The position numbers and the translations under genes are program-made. The notes beneath the pieces were generated by a model. That model ran no database searches, was not told the DNA's origin, and saw nothing but the letters and a program-made list of their open reading frames with translations. DNA of 64,000 nucleotides from the NCBI GenBank assembly GCA_002436025.1, contig DIXM01000004.1, positions 15,896 through 79,895 on the forward strand, in the 5' to 3' direction. Source of the DNA: a candidate division Hyd24-12 bacterium UBA6080 (GTDB taxonomy: Bacteria; Fermentibacterota; Fermentibacteria; Fermentibacterales; JCC-6). This document shows, piece after piece, positions 15,972 through 23,019 of this stretch. Within the stretch, counting starts at the first letter, position 1, and each line of letters opens with the position of its first letter.

Positions 15972-16883
15972 CTAACTGTCAGGACATTGTCGCATCAGGT
16001 CGAGGAACTGCCGCCATTTTTCCAGAAAGTACCCGGATGGTCCGGAGTCGAGGGTTCGAAGCTCCAGAGTTATCCCTTTCATGTTGATCCTAACATCTGT
16101 GAACAGCGTTGTGAGATGGTCAAGGAATTCGGGAAAACTCCTGTCCGTAAGCTCTCCATATGGCAAGCCAGTACCCAGGTCGAGGGCGCCCATCCCGAAA
16201 TCGACCACCCTTCTCAGGAACTCCCGATGGTCAGTGGATGGGATCCTGTCGCCCCTGCACAGCAGACCGCACCTGGATGGGTCGGTGTTGTTCCAGATGT
16301 CCCGCCTCTGGGGGCCCATCGCGAATCCCGGGGACTGGGACAATTCGCAGACCGTTGCCCAGACCCTGGGGAGTTCCTCGAGGGAGAGCAGCGCCACATG
16401 GAAGTGGATGGCCGCCGTCCCCTTCATCATCTCGTGGCCCCTGGTTCCTGTCGTTTCCAGAAGTCTGTGAAGGTCGTGGTACCTTTGCTTGTCAAGAAGC
16501 ATCGGTGCACTTCCCCGCCCCGGAATGTACCCTGTGGGTATGTAGATGAACCCCAGCCTGTTCCCGACTTCGCCGATCACGCTCTCCGCCCGGCGCAGAA
16601 TGGATTGCACCGTGTCCTCATCGGTCGGGAGGACCGGGATGCTGCAGAACTCGATCTGCCCCCCGGGCTCAAAGGTGACGTAGTGGTCAGGTCCCCTGAA
16701 CAGGCCCGGTTCCTCTTTGTAGTCCATCTCTTTCAGAATGCTCTGAACACTGGAGAGGTCTTCGGGGTGAAGCGGCCGTCCCGGCAGAAACTCATACTCG
16801 AACCCGAACTGCCGCAGCCTGGGCTTGCTCAGCCGTGAAGCCATAAGCTCTGCGAGCTGCTGTGCATAGCTAGCGTTTTTCAA
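15972..16883 (-). CDS. Short GCS2-type glutamate-cysteine ligase-like enzyme
   Basis: A 303-aa carboxylate-amine ligase resembling the plant/actinobacterial glutamate-cysteine ligase family (GCS2, EgtA). Recognisable blocks are FGFEYEF, VTFEPGGQIEFCS (substrate and Mg2+ site), MMKGTAAIHFHV, RRDIWNNTDPSRCGLL and VRINMKGITLELRTLDSGP. It is about 100-150 residues shorter than typical members, so product specificity should not be assumed. The start is TTG at 16883 (AAGGAG 4 nt upstream) or GTG at 16886; either way it begins inside the asnB 3' end. The coupling to asnB suggests co-regulated amide or peptide-bond chemistry. Confidence 0.72.
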   Translation of the reverse strand: MKNASYAQQLAELMASRLSKPRLRQFGFEYEFLPGRPLHPEDLSSVQSILKEMDYKEEPGLFRGPDHYVTFEPGGQIEFCSIPVLPTDEDTVQSILRRAESVIGEVGNRLGFIYIPTGYIPGRGSAPMLLDKQRYHDLHRLLETTGTRGHEMMKGTAAIHFHVALLSLEELPRVWATVCELSQSPGFAMGPQRRDIWNNTDPSRCGLLCRGDRIPSTDHREFLRRVVDFGMGALDLGTGLPYGELTDRSFPEFLDHLTTLFTDVRINMKGITLELRTLDSGPSGYFLEKWRQFLDLMRQCPDS

Positions 16884-18750
16884 CACACTCCTTGTACCAC
16901 AGGGTGAAGATCAAAGGGGCAAAAAAGCGGTCAGCTCCTGAAACCAGGGTCTCGGGTCCCACGCCCCGTCCTGTCACTGCTTTTGCAAGCTCCCTCACCA
17001 TCTTACCGTCAAGTATACCCTGCCTGTCGACTTCCCCTCCCTCGGCAATGTCCCTGAGGGGATCGGGAAGGGTCGAAACACTCTCGAACCACTGGGCCAT
17101 CGGCATGGTGAATGGTTTCTTGGGTCGCATGGCGATGCCGTCGGGAAGGATGCCCGACTCAGCGAAAGCCTTTCTGCATATGTACTTGTCCAGGGACTCG
17201 TAAGGCCTCAGTTTCAGTTCCACGGGAAGGGAAGCAGCGAATTCCGCAAGCCTGTAGTCAAGAAAGGGTGTTCTCGCTTCAAGACTGTGGCGCATGCTGA
17301 GCCTGTCCAGCCGGGCAATGACGTAGTCCGGCAGCCTGGTGCGGCACTCAAGCGCCTGCATTGCCTTTACGGGATGGATCTGCCTCAGGTCGGGCAGGTC
17401 TTCCAGCGGGAGAGTGACGCCCGGCCCGGTTTGAGTGCCGAGGAGCCGGTGAAGTTCCCCCGAGGAAAAAAGTGACTCTGAGGCGATATGCCTTCCCACC
17501 GGGTCCGCATCACCCGCCGTCAGCCTTCGTCCCAGTTCGGGGTACAGCTCCATAAGGCGTTTCCGTTCGGAACTTCCCGACGTTCGGTAGTTTAGGAAGG
17601 CGTCTTCCACGAGGAATTTCCTGTAGCCGGCGAAGATCTCGTCAGCCCCTTCCCCGGTCAGCACCACCTTCACATGCTCCGCTGCCAGTTCACAGACCTG
17701 GTCAGTGGGGAGCACCGCTCCCAGAGAAAGCGGCTCCCCGAGGGCTCTCACAATCTCCGGAAGGGAATTGAGGCTGTCCCTGGAGCACCTGCGCACGAAA
17801 CGCCTGGTGTTCGCGAAAAGGTCGCCCGAGGATCTTATGAAATGATCAACCTGATGGGTTTCATCGTAAGCCTCCTCGGTGAACGCCACCGTGAACAGCT
17901 TGAGGTCGGGTTTGATCCCCGCGGTCAGCGAAGCAACGGCCGAAGAGTCGATGCCGCCCGAGATGAAGCTTCCCACCTCGACGTCAGAGCGGAGACGAAT
18001 GCGAACCGAGTCACGAAAGAGCCTGAGGAACTCCTCTGCGGCTTCATCCGCATCACGGTAATGCTCGGTTCTCGTGAAGTCGTAGTTCCAGTAGCGGGTG
18101 ATCCGGAAAGTCCCGTTTTCCAGGTCGAATTCGAGAAATGATCCCGGTGGCAGTCGAAGTATCCGGCGGTAGATCGTTCTCTCCCCCGGCAGGTACCGGT
18201 AAGTGAAGAAGACAGGGAGAAGTCCCGTATCGATCTCTCCCGTGACTCCGGGTGCCTGAAGGAGCGGGGGTATCTCACTGGAGAAGAAGAAGCCGTGAGG
18301 TGTGATGGTGTAATGCATTGGCTTTATGCCGAACCTGTCCCTGAAAAGAACGAGTTTTCGGCGGACGGGGTCGTGTATGACGCCGGCGTACATTCCGTTG
18401 AGGTGGGAGAGGAAATCGGTGCCGAGTTTTCTGTAAAGCTGAAGCGCAACCTCGATGTCGCCGGAGGTGGTGAAGTTCTGTCCCGGAAGCATCTGCCTGA
18501 GTTCCAAATAGTTGTAGACCTGCCCGTTGCAGGCGATGGTAACCCCGTCTTCGGGCGCGGTAATGGGCTGCATACCGGTGGTGAGATCGAGTATCGCCAG
18601 CCGGTCAAATCCGATCCCGACTCCGTCATGTACCAGTACGGCGCTTTCATCCGGACCCCGGTGCCGCTGAACTCCGTTCATGCTTGACAGCAGGGATTTC
18701 ATGGTTTCCCGGGACATGTCTCTTGTTGCGATTCCGGTTACGCCGCACAT
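16870..18750 (-). CDS. asnB: Asparagine synthetase (glutamine-hydrolysing)
   Basis: A 626-aa AsnB-type amidotransferase. The start is set by MCGVTG: Cys2 is the glutaminase nucleophile and AAGGGG lies 6 nt upstream. The N-terminal Ntn domain shows RHRGPDES and ACNGQVYNY; the synthetase domain has the PP-loop SGGIDSSAVASL and LTGEGADEIFAGYRKF. It converts aspartate, ATP and glutamine to asparagine, but AsnB-like paralogues also amidate other carboxylates. Its last 14-17 nt overlap the ligase gene. A 160-bp divergent gap (18751-18910) separates it from trmFO. Confidence 0.92.
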   Translation of the reverse strand: MCGVTGIATRDMSRETMKSLLSSMNGVQRHRGPDESAVLVHDGVGIGFDRLAILDLTTGMQPITAPEDGVTIACNGQVYNYLELRQMLPGQNFTTSGDIEVALQLYRKLGTDFLSHLNGMYAGVIHDPVRRKLVLFRDRFGIKPMHYTITPHGFFFSSEIPPLLQAPGVTGEIDTGLLPVFFTYRYLPGERTIYRRILRLPPGSFLEFDLENGTFRITRYWNYDFTRTEHYRDADEAAEEFLRLFRDSVRIRLRSDVEVGSFISGGIDSSAVASLTAGIKPDLKLFTVAFTEEAYDETHQVDHFIRSSGDLFANTRRFVRRCSRDSLNSLPEIVRALGEPLSLGAVLPTDQVCELAAEHVKVVLTGEGADEIFAGYRKFLVEDAFLNYRTSGSSERKRLMELYPELGRRLTAGDADPVGRHIASESLFSSGELHRLLGTQTGPGVTLPLEDLPDLRQIHPVKAMQALECRTRLPDYVIARLDRLSMRHSLEARTPFLDYRLAEFAASLPVELKLRPYESLDKYICRKAFAESGILPDGIAMRPKKPFTMPMAQWFESVSTLPDPLRDIAEGGEVDRQGILDGKMVRELAKAVTGRGVGPETLVSGADRFFAPLIFTLWYKECVEKR

Positions 18751-18910
18751 AGTTTTCCCCTTTGAAACAAACCGAATCATACCGATTTTGTATGGCAGCC
18801 GTTCATTGGCGCTCCGCTTTGGCGGTCCGTGTGTTACATTTGCCGGAGTTGCCTGACTTCAATGGTCTTGCTCCCAGTGTGATGGTTTTGTTTGTAAAGA
18901 TTTGGATGGC

Positions 18911-20242
18911 ATGGATATAGACGAACAAACTAAGTTATCTAAGTCCGTCCCCGTTGTTGGGGCGGGGTTGGCGGGGTGTGAGGCGGCGTTCGCGCTGGCG
19001 GAGCGCGGGATCAGGGTGCGGCTGCTGGAGATGAGGCCGGTCGTGACAACACCGGCACACAAAACGGGACTGCCCGCGGAACTGGTGTGCTCCAATTCCC
19101 TGCGGTCCGGGAATCCCGAGAACGCACCCGGCCTTCTGAAGGAGGAGATGAGGCTCGCTGGTTCAAGGCTCATGAGGATAGCCGACTCGGTGAGCGTTCC
19201 CGCGGGTGACGCCCTGGCCGTTGACCGTACCCTGTTCAGCACGGAAGTGAAAAGGCAGCTCGAGTCACACCCCCTGATATCCATTGAACACCGTGAGGTC
19301 GTCACGATCCCCCCCGGTCCGTGCATCGCGGCCCCGGGGCCACTGGCGAGTCCGGCCTTCTCGGAAGCCCTCGGACTGCTCACCGGCGGAGAGCACCTTT
19401 ACTTCTACGACGCCATCGCCCCCATTCTGGACGCAGCATCCATCGACATGGAAACGGTCTTTCCCCAGTCCCGGTACGACAAGGGTGAGGGCGCGGATTA
19501 CCTGAACTGTCCCATGGACGAGGAGACCTACCGCAGTTTCGTAAGCGAGTTGCGGAGGGCTGAAAGGGTTCCTCCCCGCCCCTTCGAGAAGGAGCTGCAC
19601 TTTCAGGGGTGCCAGCCCGTTGAGGCGATAGCCGACACCGGTGAAATGTCGCTGGCCCACGGCCCAATGAAGCCCGTGGGAATCGTCGACCCCCGTACCG
19701 GGTCCAGGCCTTTCGCTGTGGTTCAGCTCAGACGCGAGAATGCAGCTGGGACCGCCTGGAACATGGTGGGGTTTCAGACCAAGCTTACCCAGAATGAGCA
19801 GAAAAGGGTCTTCACGCTCATTCCCGGCCTTTCACGGGCCAGCTTCCTCAGGCTCGGAAGCGTCCACCGGAACACCTTCGTGAACGGCCCCGAGGTTCTG
19901 GACGGCTTCATGAGGCTGAAGGCCTGCCCGGACCTGATGCTTTCGGGGCAGGTAACCGGGGTCGAGGGGTACATCGAGTCGATGGCCACGGGGTTGATGG
20001 CGGGCATCTTCATGTCGGCACAGCTCTTCGGTATTGAACCGGTCCCGCCTCCGGAAGACACTGCCCTGGGAGCCCTTCTGCGCCATGTCACGGTTTCAGG
20101 GCAGGGACCATTTCAGCCCAGCAACATCCACTACGGGCTGTTCCCACAGGTCAGGTCCCGAGGAGGTCGGAGGGAGCGGAGGAAGATGCTGTCCGTGAGG
20201 GCTCTTGAGTCGCTCAGGAGCTGGCTGGCCGGTTCCGTCTGA
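18911..20242 (+). CDS. trmFO: Methylenetetrahydrofolate-tRNA-(uracil-5-)-methyltransferase TrmFO
   Basis: A 443-aa folate- and FAD-dependent enzyme that methylates U54 of tRNAs. FAD motif VVGAGLAGCEAAFALAERG is near residue 14; the family blocks LEMRPVVTTPAHKT, AELVCSNSLRS, VFPQSRYDKG and VTGVEGYIESMATGL are all present. The first residues (EQTKLSKSVP) are encoded by a 29-bp repeat also found at 32139-32167, so part of the first beta strand is repeat-derived. ATG at 18911; a TTG at 18902 is the alternative. Its 3' end overlaps the converging membrane-protein gene by 29 bp. Confidence 0.95.
   Translation: MDIDEQTKLSKSVPVVGAGLAGCEAAFALAERGIRVRLLEMRPVVTTPAHKTGLPAELVCSNSLRSGNPENAPGLLKEEMRLAGSRLMRIADSVSVPAGDALAVDRTLFSTEVKRQLESHPLISIEHREVVTIPPGPCIAAPGPLASPAFSEALGLLTGGEHLYFYDAIAPILDAASIDMETVFPQSRYDKGEGADYLNCPMDEETYRSFVSELRRAERVPPRPFEKELHFQGCQPVEAIADTGEMSLAHGPMKPVGIVDPRTGSRPFAVVQLRRENAAGTAWNMVGFQTKLTQNEQKRVFTLIPGLSRASFLRLGSVHRNTFVNGPEVLDGFMRLKACPDLMLSGQVTGVEGYIESMATGLMAGIFMSAQLFGIEPVPPPEDTALGALLRHVTVSGQGPFQPSNIHYGLFPQVRSRGGRRERRKMLSVRALESLRSWLAGSV
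18924..18952 (+). repeat. 29-bp dispersed repeat, copy 1 (inside trmFO)
   Basis: Begins AACAAACTAAG and ends GTCCGTCCCC. It is identical over 29 bases to the reverse complement of 32139-32167. The flanks differ, so 29 bp is the whole shared unit. It lies in frame in the trmFO coding region. Confidence 0.9.
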
Positions 20243-20843
20243 AAATAAAGTAGAGGACAACGCATGCCAGAACCGCAGACGCAGCAACGAAGCCATCGTT
20301 GTGGGGTGCCCCGGCCCGCCCGGCGAGCACCTGAGCGGGGTAACCGTGGAAGAAGACAAGGGCGCTTGGGTCGGGCTCAGCCTTGAGGCGAAGGAAAGAC
20401 CAGAGCCAGTAGAGCCCCAGAAGAACCACACCGCCTTTCGGCAGGGCCTTTTCCAGAAGGAGCGCCGAGGCTGCTGCAAGCACCGAAACAATTGGCAGGA
20501 CCAGCCAGAACTGCCAGGGTACGATGCCCGAAGCCATCGCAACCAGGGCGCCGGGAACGATCCCGCAGCATGCCGGAGCCAGCACTTCCGCAGTGGAAAG
20601 CCTGTTCACGGCCCCGGGGTGCCGTTCGCAGAGCTGGATCAGTCCCCTTCTCTCCCCTGAGGCCTGCCAACCCAGAACGAGCGCCATGGGTATCCCCGAG
20701 GCAAGGAATGCTGAAAGCCAGGGGAGAAAACCCGAATCGGCTCCTGCCACTGCGGTACCCGCCAGGAAAAGCAGGTTCCAGAGGCCCGCCCGTTCAGTGC
20801 GGAACCGTCGCCACATAAGTCGGGCGACTGCAAGTGTTATCAT
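20214..20843 (-). CDS. Integral membrane protein, probable partner of the pseudo-ABC ATPase
   Basis: A 209-aa protein with five or six hydrophobic helices and a basic N-terminus (MITLAVARLMWRRFRTERAG) like the cytoplasmic start of ABC-2 permeases. No specific family is recognised. Its ATG overlaps the stop of the upstream ABC-ATPase-like gene (ATGA), indicating coupled translation and a shared function. Its 3' end overlaps trmFO by 29 bp on the opposite strand. A truncated ABC-2-type permease is the best guess. Confidence 0.65.
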   Translation of the reverse strand: MITLAVARLMWRRFRTERAGLWNLLFLAGTAVAGADSGFLPWLSAFLASGIPMALVLGWQASGERRGLIQLCERHPGAVNRLSTAEVLAPACCGIVPGALVAMASGIVPWQFWLVLPIVSVLAAASALLLEKALPKGGVVLLGLYWLWSFLRLKAEPDPSALVFFHGYPAQVLAGRAGAPHNDGFVAASAVLACVVLYFIFRRNRPASS

Positions 20844-21823
20844 GAACCTGCTTCGGCTTTTACCGGGCCGAAAAGGTCGGGCGCCGGAATGTCCCGTTCC
20901 GGCGTGAAGGTGGCAAGAAGGGCCGCCGGGGATGGGGGCGCCACGGACAGATGAGCGATCGAACGGGCATTGGCCCTGGCGGTGTTGGAGAGCTGGACCA
21001 GGGCGTACGCGGTGTCAGCGTGGTTGAACACGTAGTACCCGTCGCGGTGCGCAAGGTCCCTGATGCCGGGGATCTGTTCCATTATCTTCCTGGGCAGCAC
21101 GGGATAGAACGCAACCCTGATCTCGGAGCCCCCCCTGACAGTTTCAAGGAGCTGTGAATGCCTGACGACCGCCCTTACCCCGGCGTCGTCACACAGGGCT
21201 ATCATTTCAGTTCCGGAAGGGATCTCGCCGAGACGCGAGGCTACGAACAGTGCTCCCTTCCCGGTGCCGTGAGTCGCGAAGTCGGTCAATGGTTCGATCA
21301 GGCATTCGTGAACCGGGCATACCACAACAAGGAAGGAAGGCACAGAGGCCAGGGCCGCTCCCAGAAAAGCAAGGCGACGGTGCTCACCGGACAGCCTGGC
21401 CGTGGGCATGTCAGCGTGGCCTGCCAATCCAAGCCACGTGAGAAGTTCGGCCGTCCGTTCCCTGGCTTCGCCGCGTTTTGAACCTGAAGCTGATGCTGCG
21501 AGACTGATGATGCCGCCGGGAGTCATTTCGGGGGGAACACACGGGTCAGGGGGGATCAAGACGATCTTCGACCTGCCCTCACGGGAGGCGGTGGCCGTCA
21601 TCAGCCCGCCGATGCGACCCACGAGGACCCGGCCCACCACGGGGGACCTCAGTCCGGCGGCGAACTCGCCTAGAGCCACCGCGGCTGATCCCGTCTCGCC
21701 CAGAACGGCCGCCATCGATCCGCCGAGGACCACGAAATCAAGCCCAGGCTGCCTGCCGGGCACCGATCCCACACCGAGCATCTCCAGAAGCGCTCTTGAA
21801 CCCTCGGTGCCCCTGGGGGTCAT
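20840..21823 (-). CDS. Catalytically degenerate ABC-transporter ATPase-like protein
   Basis: A 327-aa protein whose layout follows a bacterial ABC ATPase with a C-terminal DUF4162-like extension, but every ATP-site motif is broken. Walker A is GETGSAAVA (42-50; no Lys, no Ser/Thr). The signature is LSGEHRRLAFLGAALAS (144-160). Walker B reads FLVVVCPV (164-171; Asp and catalytic Glu lost). The H-loop is FVASRLGE (no His). The spacing of all four is normal. C-terminal residues 230-310 end APPSPAALLATF like DUF4162. ATG at 21823 has GGAAGGTG upstream and lies 1 bp after the oxidoreductase stop. A non-hydrolysing, perhaps regulatory, role is inferred. Confidence 0.75.
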   Translation of the reverse strand: MTPRGTEGSRALLEMLGVGSVPGRQPGLDFVVLGGSMAAVLGETGSAAVALGEFAAGLRSPVVGRVLVGRIGGLMTATASREGRSKIVLIPPDPCVPPEMTPGGIISLAASASGSKRGEARERTAELLTWLGLAGHADMPTARLSGEHRRLAFLGAALASVPSFLVVVCPVHECLIEPLTDFATHGTGKGALFVASRLGEIPSGTEMIALCDDAGVRAVVRHSQLLETVRGGSEIRVAFYPVLPRKIMEQIPGIRDLAHRDGYYVFNHADTAYALVQLSNTARANARSIAHLSVAPPSPAALLATFTPERDIPAPDLFGPVKAEAGS

Positions 21824-21824
21824 T

Positions 21825-22814
21825 TCACCTTCCAGCTGCCAGGCTCGCGTCGGCAAGCTCGAGCGCGCGCACCACGCCCAGACCGCTTCTGCCCGATGTC
21901 TTGGGTGTGCCACCGGTCTCGATGCAGCGAAGGAACTCTTCCATCTCGACAGCAAGGGGCTCGAAACTGTCCAGCTTGGGACTGTGGATGTCGCCGGTGC
22001 GGTATGCCAGATGGTACTCACCGAAGGTTTCGGGTTCAATCACATCAACGCCCTTGTCGTAGATCTTTACCTTCTCGTACGGCTCTGTGTCGTCGTAGAC
22101 CAGCATCTTCCTGCTGCCCACTATCACCGTTTTCCTGAGCTTGGAGGGCGCGAGCCATGAGACCTGCACGTTGGCAATGGCCCCGCAGGGGAACCTGAGG
22201 TTCACGAAGGCCACATCGGGAATACCCTCGATAACGTAACCGCTGCCGAACGCCTCCACGAAGCTGGGCTCGGCGTCGAGCCAGTGGAAGATCATCGAGA
22301 AGTCGTGGGGAGCCAGGTCCCATATCACCGAAACGTCCTTCTGGTGAAGGCCCAGGTTCACCCTGTTGCTGGTGATGAAACGGATGTCCCCCAGTTCACC
22401 ACTGTCCACGATGCCCTTGATGGCGATAACCGGGGGCGAGTAGAGGAACGTGTGCCCCACCATGTTCACAAGGCCCATGGATTCGGCCTTTTCCGACATC
22501 TCCTCGGCCTTCCCGGCGGTGTCGGCGAAGGGCTTCTCCACGAACACATGCTTGCCCGCGGCCATGGCTTCCATGGCAAGCGGGTAATGCGAGGAAACAT
22601 CTGTGGCTATGAGCACGGCGTCGACATCGCACGATGTCACCAGTTCACGGAAACTGAGGGTTCTCTCGCAGTTCGGAAACCTCTCCCCGATCCGGTTGAG
22701 CCGGCCTTCGTCGCGGTCGCAGATGACCACCCTTCCGGCCCTCCTGTTGGTGACCAGGTTTCGAAGCAAGTTGGGGCCCCAGTACCCAAGGCCCACCAGA
22801 CCAACGTTGACCAT
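21825..22814 (-). CDS. Gfo/Idh/MocA-family NAD(P)-dependent oxidoreductase
   Basis: A 329-aa sugar-type dehydrogenase. N-terminal Rossmann motif VGLVGLGYWGPNLLRN, catalytic-lysine motif HVFVEKPF, and the C-terminal alpha/beta domain with DLAPHDFSMIFHW (His of the active site). Relatives oxidise nucleotide sugars such as UDP-GlcNAcA or inositols. GGAGG before the ATG at 22814 fixes the start. First gene of a three-gene minus-strand unit with the pseudo-ABC ATPase and membrane protein. A 205-bp divergent gap separates it from clpB. Confidence 0.88.
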   Translation of the reverse strand: MVNVGLVGLGYWGPNLLRNLVTNRRAGRVVICDRDEGRLNRIGERFPNCERTLSFRELVTSCDVDAVLIATDVSSHYPLAMEAMAAGKHVFVEKPFADTAGKAEEMSEKAESMGLVNMVGHTFLYSPPVIAIKGIVDSGELGDIRFITSNRVNLGLHQKDVSVIWDLAPHDFSMIFHWLDAEPSFVEAFGSGYVIEGIPDVAFVNLRFPCGAIANVQVSWLAPSKLRKTVIVGSRKMLVYDDTEPYEKVKIYDKGVDVIEPETFGEYHLAYRTGDIHSPKLDSFEPLAVEMEEFLRCIETGGTPKTSGRSGLGVVRALELADASLAAGR

Positions 22815-22936
22815 GACAACCTCCGATGTTGTGAAACGAACCCCAAGCGTGATGAAAGCTACTAAAACACGGTGATTATGCAAGCTCTGCACTGCGTCAC
22901 TACGGCACAGACCGAACGGCAAGGACAGCAGTAAGT

Positions 22937-22966
22937 TTGAATGCGAGTTATTTCTTTAAGTAAAAT
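22937..22966 (+). promoter_or_regulatory. Promoter of clpB
   Basis: TTGAAT (-35), 18-bp spacer, TAAAAT (-10), about 54 bp before the clpB ATG. No CIRCE palindrome was found. Confidence 0.5.
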
Positions 22967-23019
22967 TACACTTTCTCTGGTCTTTGCGTTGCTTATGTAT
23001 CAATGAAAAAGGAGGAGTC

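Noticed and set aside
15219..16838. 539-codon open frame on the plus strand
   Set aside because: It lies opposite glnS and the GCS2-like ligase, both with clear motifs; its protein has no recognisable features.
20254..20660. Plus-strand frame after trmFO
   Set aside because: Opposite the membrane protein whose start overlaps the upstream stop; no features.
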